DNA from: Usnea hakonensis
Lineage: Eukaryota; Ascomycota; Lecanoromycetes; Lecanorales; Parmeliaceae
NCBI GenBank assembly: GCA_013423325.1
Contig: BLJB01000130.1
Span: 1 to 64,000, forward strand
Reading direction: 5' to 3'
Length of the DNA stretch: 64,000 nucleotides
Made by a program: the position numbers and the translations under genes. Shown in pieces: positions 38,190 through 49,541 of the stretch; positions within the stretch are counted from its first letter, which is position 1, and each line of letters opens with the position of its first letter. The notes under the pieces were generated by a model. The model did no database searches. It saw only the letters and a program-made list of their open reading frames with translations, and had not been told where the DNA came from.

Positions 38190-39492
38190 TCAAAAATTCT
38201 GTGCAATACCTGCATTTCCTTGCTGAGGGATGACTGACGGGTTCTCGATCCGCGTATTCCTCCTAGCTGACACGTCTCGAATAACCGGCTGTCCACCACC
38301 ATAGCTTCCATCACCATAAGGTCCATGCTGTGGCATGCCTTCATCGTAAAACATGTTTTCATTGTAGTATTGCTGGGCAGGTGCAGTCCCAGGGACTGCG
38401 CCTTCACCAGAGGTGTCTGATCGATGTGCTCCCGAGTAAGCCGAAGATGCATTCGAGGTTCCTCTGTGGATATCTTGACGGTTGCCGTTTGTGGGCATGG
38501 GGCCAAGTGCTCCAATAGTCTCCGAATCTTCGCTCAATGGTCGATCGTGATTTAGGCTTCCAACGAGAGGGTCATTAGACTGTACTTCTGAGCTCTGATT
38601 TGTTCCGGCCGTCGGTGACCCGTTCACGTAACGTCCATTATCACTGCCGCTAGTAGATCTGGCCACGCCGATGGCTCCTTGGCTACTTGCGAGGGTAGTA
38701 GAGGGGTTTCGGTTTGTCGATGTCGTGCCCCAGCCTCGATATCCGGCTCCGTCCGTCTGTGTCATCTCTGATGGGTCGTCTCCCGAGCTGCCAGCGCCTG
38801 CAACGACAGGGAGTGTGGGGTCATTGTTTGGATTGAACCCATACTCTTCCACTTCTTTTCTCCGCAGTTCTTCGGCATCCTTGCGTTGTTTTCGTCTCCG
38901 CCAGAGGAAGAGAGCGGCCAGGACAATCAAAGCAACGGCAACAACAGGTACGACAACAGCTACGGCAATCTTCCCGCCTGCAGTCAGACCAGAAGAGGAC
39001 GAGGAAGAAGGGGAAGCCGTTGCAAGAGCAGCTCCGCTTGATTTGCTGGCTGATGATTTCGTTTCAGATGCGCTGGTTGTTGCCACTGGTGCCACAAGTG
39101 AAGTAGAGGATGTGGAAGTCAGGGTAATCGTTTTTGGCTGTGGTGTTCCACCATCGCTCGAGGACGTAAGCACAATCCTAGTTACTTGAAAGTCCGTGGT
39201 CGACGGTGATGATGTTGTTGATGGGGCAGCGGCTGCTGCGTTGCTTGTTGAAGACGTCGTCGGTGCTACAACGTCTGAGGCAGATTGTGAAGTTGTCGAT
39301 GTCGATGTTGAAGTTGTATCTACGATGACAGCGCTATTGGAAGTTGTCGGTCCCTGTACTATTGGGACCGTGGGCGCAGCAGGCAAAGACGGTGAATTGG
39401 ATACCACTGGCGAAGGGACTAAGCGTAATCAGTGATGAATGCGACAGAATTGTGTAAGGACTTTACTTGCCTGTTCCGTTGTTGTTTGCCAT
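38190..39492 (-). CDS. Ser/Thr-rich single-pass membrane protein (Mid2/WSC-like architecture)
   Basis: Exons 39492-39471 and 39418-38190 give 416 residues. A Ser/Thr-rich, probably O-glycosylated ectodomain (about 1-145) precedes one transmembrane helix (IAVAVVVPVVAVALIVLAAL). A basic stop-transfer stretch (WRRRKQRK) and a disordered Gly/Ser/Asn-rich cytoplasmic tail with YGDGSYGGGQ follow. The architecture resembles fungal cell-wall stress sensors and related anchors, but no WSC cysteine domain is present. No classical signal peptide is seen at the N-terminus MANNNGTVPSPVV. The first exon is 22 nt, and its intron has a GC donor (CAG|GCAAGT) with an ordinary CTTAG acceptor. The specific role is unknown. 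Confidence 0.7.
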
Positions 39493-40406
39493 TGTGGGGG
39501 CTTGTTTTTGTAGACTGGGTGGTCTATTCTTAGACGAACGTTAAGAGGAGATAATATCAATTTGAAACGAGCGTGGTCGAAGGCAACAAGTCAATGTTTC
39601 CCGTGGTGGATGGAGGTCGATGGCTGAGTAAATCTTTTCAACGATAAGACTCTAGCGAATTGGTATCTCAGAAGAATGTCTGCTCTTTCTTCCCCGAGGG
39701 GCCTCTACCACCCTGACAAAGCACTCGCTGTGTAGGCACCTCGTGTAAGCAAACGACGAGGCAACGGCGCACGCGCCTATATTCTCACCAAGGAAAGAGC
39801 GGACCTCAGAAACGAGCTGAGATGAGAAATGGTGATGATGGAAGTTGTAGTTGGATGATGCAGATGGGAGAGGAGTAAGCTGTGAAATTATTATTTGACT
39901 GTGTTCTAAAATCTTATTTTCCACGCTTTACCCGCCTTGGCACGGTCTTGGTATCACTCTTTTCTCTTTAGGACATCAGCGTGCCACCAGTACCAGGGAA
40001 CGTCATCAAAATCTATTCCTGGCAACGACAAGGGACGATACTTTGTATGTTTCTTGACTTGATGCTAGAAATTCCTATGATAGTTCTTAACTATTAAGGG
40101 TATAATAAAATGTCGAAATTGAGCCTCTCTCCACTATATCACTTTCTCAATGCGCTAACTAAGAATGCTGCCCCTCATCGATTGAGCTAGGGGCTGGATC
40201 TCTCCACCAGAGATGGAGTCTTTCTACCTTTTGTGAGCATCCGCCATGAACGGAGAAAATGCAAAATCCACCAATGGTCACTTCTCCACAATCTGCTAGG
40301 CGCAAGACAGGAGCTGGAACCCTCGCAATTTGTCGCATACTTCTGGTCCAGGCACTCGAATCTGCACTAAACTCCTGTACTTGTCATTGAATAAATAATT
40401 AGTCGA
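39493..40406. other. Intergenic, no gene seen
   Basis: This lies between two minus-strand genes and serves as promoter for the membrane protein and 3' flank of uL3m. It has a short imperfect palindrome around 40168-40195 (GCCCCT ... AGGGGC). No coding signal. Confidence 0.45.
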
Positions 40407-41371
40407 TCATGTAGGCGCACTCAAAGACTTCGCTGCAGCCTGGGCTCCTGTTGTCATCGTGGCTATTTCTGGCCATGGTTTTTTGATTGCATCGGACAGC
40501 TTGACCAAACATCCGCTAGGCCCAGGTATACAGCCTCGAGAAACCATCAGTACTTTGAATCGCGATCAAGGGAGTCTGATGACTTACCGTTCAGCACTAC
40601 AATTCCTTTCTCGTCATCAACTTTCACGACTTTTACATTTTGCATGGTGACTTGGTGTCCTCCCATCCGCCCTGCCATCTTCTTGCCTGGAAGAACTCTT
40701 GACCCACCCCCCTGAGACTGCCCAGCCGAGCCCATTGACCGGTGGGTCAATGATACACCATGTGAAGCTGGCTGACCCTTGAATCCCCATCTTTTCATGC
40801 CACCGGCAAACCCCATCCCTCTCGAATTCGCTCTTGCATCGACAAATTGGCCCTCCTGAAACCATGCTGCCCCAACCATCTGGCCAATACCCAGTAACCC
40901 CTTCTCATCTTTGACCTTGAACTCCACTAGATGTCGTTTGGGGCTCACACCATTCCCAGCGTAGTGACCTAGTAAAGGGCGCGTAACATTACTAGGATGT
41001 TTCCAGCCCGATCCCACTTGAACTGCGTAATATCCATTCTTTTCCCTAGTCTTGTGTGCGACGACCTGAACCCGATCCATCTGCACAATAGTAACAGCTT
41101 GTCGTCGTCCACTCTCGGTGTCGTAGACGGCGGACATTCCCTTCTTAGTCCCCAAAGCTCCGGTCCGTAAAGGTGTGGTGTAAGCCTTCCGCTCCAATGC
41201 AGCCTCAGCAGAGGCTCCGAGCCGTGGTAAGCCTTGACCTTTGTTGAATCGATTGTATTGAGGGGTCGAAATGGATTTTATGCTGCGTTTCGATATATGG
41301 TTCAAGGCTACTCGAGGCAGTAGAAAAGCCGGAGGTAGCTGCCAGCAGCCGTAGCAGACAACTGTAGACAT
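40407..41371 (-). CDS. MRPL9: Mitochondrial large-subunit ribosomal protein uL3m
   Basis: Exons 41371-40588 and 40534-40407 give 303 residues. An in-frame ATG at 41416 would add 15. The basic N-terminus is a likely mitochondrial targeting sequence. The body is a ribosomal L3 barrel: RTGALGTKKGMSAVYD, VDARANSRGMGFAGGMKRW, and GKKMAGRMGGHQVTMQNVKV. The loop rich in Gly/His that reaches the peptidyl transferase centre is intact. The 53-bp intron (GTAAGTC ... CTCGAG) joins VVLNG to CIPGPSGCLVKL and supplies the true C-terminus ending KSLSAPT. It diverges from COA1 with about 190 bp between starts. Confidence 0.9.
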
Positions 41372-41559
41372 ACTGACGAGGTAGAGGAAAGCTTGTTCAT
41401 AAATACCAAATTGCAAAGGTTACGTTCAAGGTAACCAAGCCTGAGAGGCCCTCAAGAGAACTAGTGGTTTTCTGCCTCTAAAGTTGATACGTCGAGGACA
41501 GCCACGGAGGAGAGGATTTTGCAGATTGCATACCGAGCAGCAATTCTTTCCACTACAAA
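41372..41559. promoter_or_regulatory. Shared promoter, uL3m / COA1
   Basis: This is a short divergent intergenic region between two nuclear genes for mitochondrial proteins. No named element is visible. Confidence 0.4.
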
Positions 41560-42242
41560 ATGCCTCCGCGAAAAGCCACTTCTTGTTTACGTATGTATTC
41601 AAGCCTTATCCCTCAGCCATCGCCCTACCTACCCGGACAATCTTCGCTCCTTAAGCATGGCCGCTCTCCTGCCAGACGCACCCTCATCGCAGCTCCAAGG
41701 CCCAATTCCGGCCCTCTGATGAGCCGCCGCTCTGATCGCGCGCTCCCGGCTATCTACGATTCCTGGCGCGTCTGGGGTCGAACTCTCCCAATCTTTCTGG
41801 GTATCATTACCGTCTGCGCGCTCGGTATGTTCAACTACCAGAAATCGTCCTCTTCGATTGTAGCCGCTACATTATACGCGTTACGCACGAGCGAGTTAGG
41901 CAGGAACGAATTGGGGGATAACATATACTTCCGAGATATGTGGCCATGGATCTGGGGAGAAATGAATCAACTGCATGGAAGGGTGGATATTCATTTTGGG
42001 GTCAAGGGGACCAAGGGAAAAGGAGTGGTAAGATTTAAAAGCGAGAGAAAAGGAAGGATGGGAAAGGTGAGTTGAAAATTTCTACAAGAGGATACTGTTT
42101 CGGTGGGTTGACTTGACTACTGTAGTTCGAAACGAAAGAGTGGAGCCTGGAGACGGAGGACGGGAGGATCATACAATTGCTAGATCATGGGAGGGCAGAT
42201 CCCTTTGAGGCCGAATCTTTGGACGCAGAAGCAATAGACTAG
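41560..42242 (+). CDS. COA1: Cytochrome oxidase assembly protein Coa1
   Basis: Exons 41560-42066 and 42126-42242 give 207 residues. The basic N-terminal ~60 residues fit a mitochondrial presequence. LPAIYDSWRVWGRTLPIFLG leads into a transmembrane segment (LPIFLGIITVCALGMFNYQK). The Coa1/TIM21-like domain follows (SSIVAATLYALR ... LGDNIYF ... LHGRVDIHFGVKGTKGKG). Coa1 sits in the inner membrane and helps early Cox1 maturation in complex IV assembly. The 59-bp intron joins GRMGK to FETKEWSLE, matching the family's C-terminal strand. Confidence 0.85.
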
Positions 42243-43192
42243 CCTTCAATGAAATTTTCTTGGAAGCTAGAAAAGTCGATATGTCGAAATGGCCTAATAC
42301 CAAAAAGAGCAAGCTCACCTTGCCATCACAGTCAACACTATTATGTAGGGAGGCCGGATGGGATAAGTCTTGAAGACAAGAGCAAGTACCTACGCTCACT
42401 CGCGCGGCCGCTTTAGTGAGTAGCTAGCTGAGTAGGGATGGGTACTCCAGTTACGATCTTACGATCATTCCTCACTCACCAGGTCCATATCCAGGTCGCT
42501 CTATCAAGACACGGGAATAGGCAATCTATTCACATAGGCTGGAAAGTCTCATCAGGCTATGGAGTGTTATCGAGCGTTACAGCCTTGCTGGATTCGTCGG
42601 AGGTCCCTTACGCTGGTATTTCATCTTAGAACTATGCCTCTCTTCAATCTCAATGTGGAATGATCGTTGATATGCACCGAACAAAATGATCTTTGAAGTA
42701 TCACACTTGCCAATATTGATACTCTTGGTCTCATTTGAAGGCTGACATTATACACGTACATATCGTACTTTATTGACTGAGCAGAGCAAGATATGATCAG
42801 GATGACAGAGGTACAAGACATAGTCCGTACCAGAATACTTTCAATGAACACACCAGGGAGTACATGCGGCACGAAAATACATTGGCATTCAGTATCAGCC
42901 ACGACACTTGGTACATTGCTTGTCTAAAACGCTGTATGTCCATATCGAAGCTGACTGCATTGAAGACGAAGGTAGCAGCGCGACGCTCACATTGACGAAG
43001 ATTTGGCAGTAGACATTCTGTGACCCAACTCGAATTTGCGGTTATCACAATTTTTTGGAACCACGCAGGCGTAGAGACTGAATCAGCATGACAGAGACTT
43101 CGCACTTTTCTGAATACATCAAGATGTCCGACACCAAATACTTTACAAAGGTCTTTCAGCATTAGAGAATCATTGGTAGAGTTCAGAAATCA
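42243..43192. other. Intergenic, doubtful minus-strand frame
   Basis: A 121-codon minus-strand frame at 43162-42797 (MLKDLCKVFGVGHLDVFRK...) lies just below the next gene's stop. Its second half is low-quality and it has no recognised domain. It could be an extra exon or chance. Nothing else is seen. Confidence 0.3.
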
Positions 43193-43811
43193 TCATTCAA
43201 AAATGGTGACGCTTCCACTGCCTACAGGTCCCTCAGTATCATCCAAGATGGTGATTGACGTCTCGAAACACCCATACAATGCATAAACTAATCTCAATCC
43301 TTCCAACGTGTCCTCCAGCATCAACCAAGTCAAATCCTCCTGAGCAAGGGGCCGACTGAATCTAACATACAGGTTACCCTCAGCCCATTCGAGATTTGGT
43401 TGCGATATAGGCCCGTCCCCATGGGCTTCGACTATCGCCCGACCTATTTGGTATTGCGCTCTGGCGATAAGGTTGAGGACTGCCGCAAAGTATATTGACG
43501 GACCGTATTTACTGAGAATCAAAGAAGTAGTGGTACCGGGGACTCGCATCTGGTAAGGGTCTACTGGCGGCTCATTGCTACTTTGTGAATGATAATTAAA
43601 ACTTCTGACGATCTGGGTTGCATGGACAGTGAACTTGCCTCGCTACTGGTCTTGACACGTTGATATTGGGTGGAACTTGCAATGGGGTTGTCGTATTGAC
43701 TGACAGAACGATCCCATGGCTTGACGTGTCGGAGAAAGGTGGAGCCGCCGTCAAAGCCAACTTGGCGAGTGTTGGAACGACAGCCGGCAAGACTACTCTT
43801 GATATCTGCAC
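43193..43811 (-). CDS. Putative small secreted protein, fungal hypothetical family
   Basis: Model: exons 43811-43635 and 43549-43193, 177 residues. The N-terminus (MQISRVVLPAVVPTLAKLAL) is hydrophobic and could be a weak signal peptide. The second exon has the rhythm of a widespread ascomycete hypothetical family: a strand with TTTSLILSKYGPSI, a helix (VLNLIARAQYQIGRAIVEAHGDGPI), a strand (NLYVRFSRPLAQEDLTW), a second helix (LEGLRLVYALY) and a terminal Gly-rich strand. The intron (85 bp, GTTCAC ... ACCAG) is my inference. Function is unknown. An extracellular role is possible but unproven. Confidence 0.45.
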
Positions 43812-44603
43812 ATTGAAACAGCTTCCTTGGGGCCTTAATCCCTAGGGCCCTTCGAGACTCGGAGCTGCATCGTTCTGTTATAAGAGTATCTCCAATCCGT
43901 AAGCTGCTTATTTGCGCTCCTTTAACAAAGCCGAAGTTGCGATATGCAGAGACTGCGTAAGAGCGCGTCGCATCTAAATTTACAAATTTCATAATGCTTC
44001 AACTTGGAAAGCGCGGGGTCATTTGCAGACGCTCCAGAATGGTGGGTGGGAAATATTCTTCCGCTGCAGTTGCCGGGGCATCACGGACTTCGTGCATGAT
44101 GAAAGCTAATACGTACAAACTACATAAGCCATGTGAAGCTCGGCGGTTGTTGTGATGATTCACGGCATGTACCTGCGGAGATACTTGGTCTGGAATTTAC
44201 GCTGTGGGTAAATCGGCATGAATGAATCGTAGGCACTTCGCCTCATGTAGAAAGAATCTGATTGGAGCTATGTCTCCAAGCCAAATCTCGATGGCCCTGG
44301 TAGATTAGTAGCAGCCGGAATCAATCGCGTGCTTCCATGATGATATGTGGATGAGCGGTATGGCTACTACTTATCAGACGACTGTCAACTGAAATGCAGC
44401 ATGTACTCCGTAGCCTCTCTTGTCACGCATAGGCGGGAAGATTTCAAGCCGCCGGCGTCTTTCTAAGGCCCGTTCCGTAATTGCAGTTCTAGAACGTAAG
44501 TGCTAGGCATAGGGCGGCGCTTACCTATCCCCAATTGGGGTTATGGGTAGATGCCTGTCTCTTTTGCGCTTTTGACCTTTGCGAGCATTTATACCTTTAA
44601 GCC
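43812..44603. other. Intergenic, divergent promoters
   Basis: This is about 790 bp between divergent genes. Frames inside are shadows. No regulatory motif recognised. Confidence 0.4.
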
Positions 44604-45341
44604 ATGGCAACCACGAGATTACGGAAAACGTTTCAGTATCCAGCTGATAATAGCGACGATGATGATAGCCCCAAAGATCTGGACGAAGAAGGTTACTCCA
44701 ACTGAAAATATAGATAGATTTTAGATTTTTACTGATGCTGGTACCTAGAGCAAGAGAAGCTCATTGCTAAGCTCAGGGCTGAGGATAGCAAGCGCAATGA
44801 AGAGTACAAAGTAGGTCTCTCTGTGATCGCAACGTAACAATTCCAGTCTGAATCCCGCCAGCGGATCTTCCTCGCCATTCCATGCGTGTCTGCCATGGCG
44901 TACATTCCCGCTTTAACAATGTCGCGCCTTGTCCAAGCCAAGCTCATCAGCCTTCTCTGTATAACATCTCTTATCGCCACAGCTTATATCCTTGTGTTTG
45001 TTCCCAATACCAGACTTAGTCCGCCGGTCGGAGCAAAATTGAAGAGGAAGTTAGAGCCCGAGTCGGGACCAGTTCAACAATACATCGTCTACCTTGACGG
45101 TGCTCTGAGCTTAGTCTGCTCATTGAATTCCATCACATTCAAGGATAGACGGGGCGTACATGATGGGTTCTGGTTGCTTTGTCTGTTGCCCATTGGTCAG
45201 TGGTGTCTCTGTTGTGCAATGGCAGTGCGATTTAACAGGTGCGTAGTATCATTGACAGTCATTCTGTTCGCGAGACAATTGATGCTTTCCGTCGATGTAG
45301 ACGAATTGGAAGCTCTTCAGTATGAATATAAAGGCGCCTAG
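44604..45341 (+). CDS. Conserved fungal membrane protein of unknown function
   Basis: Four exons (44604-44691, 44749-44810, 44847-45195, 45247-45341) give 197 residues. An acidic N-terminus (MATTRLRKTFQYPADNSDDDD) leads into a charged helix (EQEKLIAKLRAEDSKRNEEYK). Hydrophobic segments follow (IFLAIPCVSAMAYIPAL and KLISLLCITSLIATAYILVF), then a late segment (LLCLLPIVSLTVILFA). It ends SVDVDELEALQYEYKGA, the pattern of a conserved ascomycete family with no assigned function. The last intron (51 bp) is a multiple of three without stops. Removing it makes the final hydrophobic helix continuous. Confidence 0.7.
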
Positions 45342-45655
45342 AGACCGATAATGAATGAGGAGGGCTGGTGTCTCTGGTCCATCCGTGTACAATTTGTCTT
45401 GGTCCAGGCGACTAGAGCTCGAAGAATGAGCAGGAGGTTAGTCGACATTAAGTCTTCATAACTTGACCATAGCAGTATGGTTAGTCCATTGGATCGACCT
45501 ACTACTCTTCACTAGGGCTTGGTGCTAAGCTTCGTAGGGAGACACATGCCCATGCTCTCATTGAGCATTTTCAGAGTGATTTCGAAGTGCTGTATGGTAG
45601 CCTGGCTCTGCTCGGCCCTCATACCAAGGGTCTTCAAATCCAGTCTCATGTTCTG
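45342..45655. other. Convergent intergenic, no gene seen
   Basis: This is the 3' flanks of two convergent genes. Nothing recognised. Confidence 0.4.
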
Positions 45656-45976
45656 TCAGCATATAATGAGTGCATTTTGACGGCTCGAAAAGCACCTTTT
45701 CCCAGTCCTTCTACTTTGGATATCCCAGTACCATGTATGGAGTAGACTCTTCAATATCTTATGCTCTAAGCCTCTTTCTCTGGCTGCGCCCTCCAGAAAG
45801 GTAACTGTGTTGTTGATCTTCTGGGCGTCGTAGTCTGCTGCAATCCCCGTTCTGTACGCATTTTGCAAAAGAGTCCTTGCGGTATGTTTTGCGGGAGTTG
45901 CATATTGTACCGCGTACAATACGTGCCGGTATAGGAGTCTGTAGGATCTAACAATGTCTTGACTGCTGGGACTCAT
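45656..45976 (-). CDS. LYR-like mitochondrial protein (DUF1763 type)
   Basis: 106 residues in one exon, starting MSPSSQDIVRSYRLLYRHVL. The open frame extends 84 codons upstream, but that part is unlike protein. It contains an LYR-type motif (SYRLLYRHVLYAVQYATPAKHTAR) and the conserved LEGAARERGLEHKILKSLLHTWYW block of the fungal DUF1763 family. LYR proteins act with acyl-ACP as assembly factors or subunits of mitochondrial complexes. The client of this one is not known to me. Its lower neighbour is convergent and its upper neighbour is divergent. Confidence 0.7.
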   Translation of the reverse strand: MSPSSQDIVRSYRLLYRHVLYAVQYATPAKHTARTLLQNAYRTGIAADYDAQKINNTVTFLEGAARERGLEHKILKSLLHTWYWDIQSRRTGKRCFSSRQNALIIC

Positions 45977-46371
45977 GAGAAGTCGGGGACTGTGTGTGCT
46001 TGTTTTTGCGCGCACGAGGGCATCTAGTTTCCCTTTACTTGCGCCAAGCCGCGAGTCTTTAGCGGCGGGATAAGCCGTGTGATCTTCACTGTTGTCGGGC
46101 AAAAGCAAGCGTGCCTTCCAAAAAGACAGCATGTACTGCACAACACAAGGACATACTTGGATAATATAGTAAGGCTGCATAAACACAAGGCTTGTTGCAA
46201 CAAATCGTTGTTTATGCGGCCACAACAATCAATGAGTATCAACTGGGATGAAACAGGATCATGAAGAGTTCAAAAGACCAGGTCTACTCAACTCAAGTAG
46301 GCCAAGTGTCCGAAGTGTCCTAAGTGTCTTTTTCGCAGCTGGTGTTGCTTTTATGTTTATATCGTTAAAAT
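45977..46371. other. Divergent promoter region
   Basis: This is 395 bp between the LYR gene and the DUF2293 gene. It has a short tandem near 46300-46330 (CAAGTGTCCGAAGTGTCCTA). No other signal. Confidence 0.4.
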
Positions 46372-49300
46372 ATGACTCGTGTGCATGAGCGACATGCTTC
46401 TGCAGGCTCATTGGCTGCTAATAGACATAGGAGAGCGGATCAGAAAAGCAAGGCATCTTACAAGATCATCCTAGAGGAGGTTGCTGATAAGCAGAAGAAG
46501 CTCAAGACTGTTGTATGTGGATCGTCTTAGGCGTCAAATCGTGCTGTGGATTCTGACATCTGCAAAAGCTATATCCCGAACAAAAAGCTCCTAGAGGCTA
46601 TACATTCATTCCCGCTGGAGACCCGCAACTGACGAATAGATGTAAGAAATTAGCAAGAGAAGACGGCCTTACAGTCTTCATCGTTTCGGTAGGTTCGAAA
46701 GCTGAAATGTGAACAACATTGTTGATGCTTTCCAGACTAGTAGACATCCACGCCAGGGTTTATCCAGGGAAATCCACCGGGTTGGGTTCCACTTCCCAAG
46801 CGTCACCGTAGAAAAGGCATGCGACAGCCTCGGTGTTACACTCTTGAACTCTGGCCGCGTTCTACAGTCTAATTTCGCACATCTAGAGGATGGGCAAGAG
46901 CACGATGATAGACGACCAACAAAGCCGAAAAAACAGAAGCCCAGAGTTCGTAACGCCCAGCCAGCGCTTGACATATCTCTTCCACAAGCGGTTATAGATA
47001 CATCAGCTCGGGAAACGATCAGAGATTTGTTTCCCAATATACCTGACCATGACTTACACATCGTCGTTGGTAGATCTTTTCAAAAGGTACTTTCATATAT
47101 TTGACTTTTACCAACTGCTGACAATTACAAGGGCAAGGGTCTTGTCGGTACAGTTGCGGACCTGAGCCTCGTGAGACGTGCGCAGCTTGCGGTAATTGCT
47201 CACATACGGCATACATATACCGAATACGACTCTCTCTTAAAGCAAGTCCCGTATAATGAAGCTCGTCGAAGAGTTGAGAAACCATCTCTAGATCGTTTGA
47301 TATTGTGGAGGGGAGATGACGATGACGCTGGAGATATGGACGATGTACTCCGTGAGGTCATTGTGATACCAGACGATGACGAAGAAGATGACGAAGGAGG
47401 TAAAACGCAGGGGAGCCTGCGGACGCTGCCCCAGGAAGCTGAACGCGAAAGCAGCGTTGAGTATATATCAGAGACGGATATGCAGATTCAGCCGATTGAT
47501 TATTCCAACCTCAACCGTGCAATTGAACGTGGGTACTCCTACAGCCCGGAATCAGACAAGGAAATCCAATATCTGGGTCGTAACCAACTACGCCATGGCC
47601 GGCCAGTCCAGTACGATCAACACACTCTGACTCGCATGGGAATACATCGAAAACGGGTGTACGAAGAAGCGCTCGACCGTCGCAGGAAGCACCCGGACAG
47701 TCTAAATGTCCACAATGATCACTCATCCATGTCAGCGTTTCCAACCTCCAGAGATGGCGGCATCCATCCGCTATTAAAGCAGTCGCAAGATCGAAATTAT
47801 CCCCTTAATATAGCCGAGCGTGGAGAACAACAATTAGGGCGAGCGCCGGCTCCGACGTGCCTTATGCCAGTAGCAAGACCAGCCGATATTAGAGCTGACA
47901 CTTACAGCAGCGTAAGAGATACGCGATATGTACCAGAGAAACAGGTGAGTCTGATCCACAACTTAAATGAGCCATATTGCCGGACATTAGATTTAAAGGT
48001 AAGCATTCTGGAACATGAGGAGTACTGAATCGCGTCAGGTTGTCTATCCATCTCAGCAGGATTGGTCTATCTACGGGAGAAGCCTAGAACAGCCTGAAAG
48101 AATTTACTACAGCGCAGATGATCAGCCCCCAAGTAACGGGAAACGCCCAACTGAACTACGACAATTTCCAAATAGCGTCTTTGATCACGGCGAGGACTTT
48201 GTAGGCCAGAACGTCTCTAGAGAAGACGGTCGTCTCTATGGTCACAATCGTGAACCCCAGCCACGCCGGCGCTCCAACATGATACTTCCTTCTATCGAAA
48301 GGGACCTCCCTGATGAACAGAGCGACCAAACATCGGTTCATGGTAGAATTTGGCAAGCAAACCCTTTTGGCTCATACCAACCACTCAGTCGTGAAGCTCA
48401 GCGATTGCGCGCGCACTCAATAATTAATGTCGATGACTATGAGGAGCCATCAAGTCACAAGAGGCGCAGGATTGATGATCAGCAGTCCATTGATTCTCAC
48501 ACTCAAGGCAAGACTATCTTGGTTCCCATCGAACAGATAGATGACCGCCGGCCTGGGTATGAACGAACTCATGAGCCTGTGTATTATGATGACTCGGAGC
48601 ATTTTGTCGCAGACAAAAGAATTGTGCCACTTCCACCCAAGGGAGAACGGGCGAGACCTCCTGTCAGTTATCAGGAACTCCAGCCGCTCTCTCCTCGCAC
48701 ACGAGTGGAGATGCATTCGGATCAAATGAATGACAGTGGAAATAATCATCTGCAGTCTCGCCATCGGTATCAGGTTCCACTTTCTCGTTCAAAGAACGTA
48801 CAGCGTTCAGAATTTCCTTCTCGTGCTATTGTTACACCGCCGGAGTATCACAACGACTCTCCTTCTTTCGTCAACTCTTCTCAATATGCTTCTAGACTTC
48901 ATGAAAGTAGTGATATAAGCATTGCATCACGTCGCGATGTTGGTGTCATTGCGGATAGTGAACGATTATCTGCCGGCCTCAATGGAATGATGCATCGTCT
49001 ACAGCCAATTGAGGCAACTGAGAGGTTAATGCCGTCTCATTTTAGTGACATGTCCATCGATTATAGGCAGCGCGACAATGATCGCAGGTTGGGCCGGCCT
49101 GCCCAAGTCCTAGATAGTACTACGGCTGATGTCTATACACCCGCAAGACCATCAACAGGTGTGTTTTCTTATCCTCCTGCTATAGCTACAGCTAATGTCA
49201 AAAAAAAATCCGGCAAAATAATACGTCCGTTAACTTGTACCCTGGATGTAGTCAAAGAAATCTTCCCTGAAGATACAGTGCCTCGAACAAAGACGCATCT

Positions 49301-49541
49301 GCATGACGTTGGTAACGGCCAGACAACTACGCCCAACCTTGATCATTCGCCAAGTAGGAGTCAAAAGTTTGATGGCGCACAGCGGCAACTGGTCTGGCCT
49401 GACAAACAGGAAGTGTCGTTCTATTCTCAAGCTAATCGACATTTCGCTGAACCTGATCGAGCCAACTATGTTCAAAGACCTGCACCGTTGCCTGCTTTGA
49501 AGGCAACACAGGAGCCATGGTCTGCAGAATACAGTATTTAA
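46372..49541 (+). CDS. DUF2293-domain protein
   Basis: Exons 46372-46512, 46569-46688, 46736-47086, 47132-47944 and 48039-49541 give 975 residues. The N-terminal module (KLKTVLYPEQKAPRGYTFIPAGDP ... GFHFPSVTVEKACDSLG) and the DUF2293 domain (ARETIRDLFPNIPDHDL ... LAVIAHIRHTYTEYDSLL, about residues 178-245) are clear. An acidic run and some 700 disordered residues, rich in Arg, Ser, Asp and Gln, follow. Function is unknown. Many charged low-complexity residues suggest a nuclear protein, as an inference. The last intron has a second in-frame donor at 47999 that would add 18 residues but leave only a 40-bp intron. Confidence 0.8.

Noticed and set aside
38671..39435. Long plus-strand frames opposite the Ser/Thr-rich membrane protein
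   Set aside because: They are antisense shadows of Ser/Thr codons. The minus strand has the transmembrane helix and splice structure.
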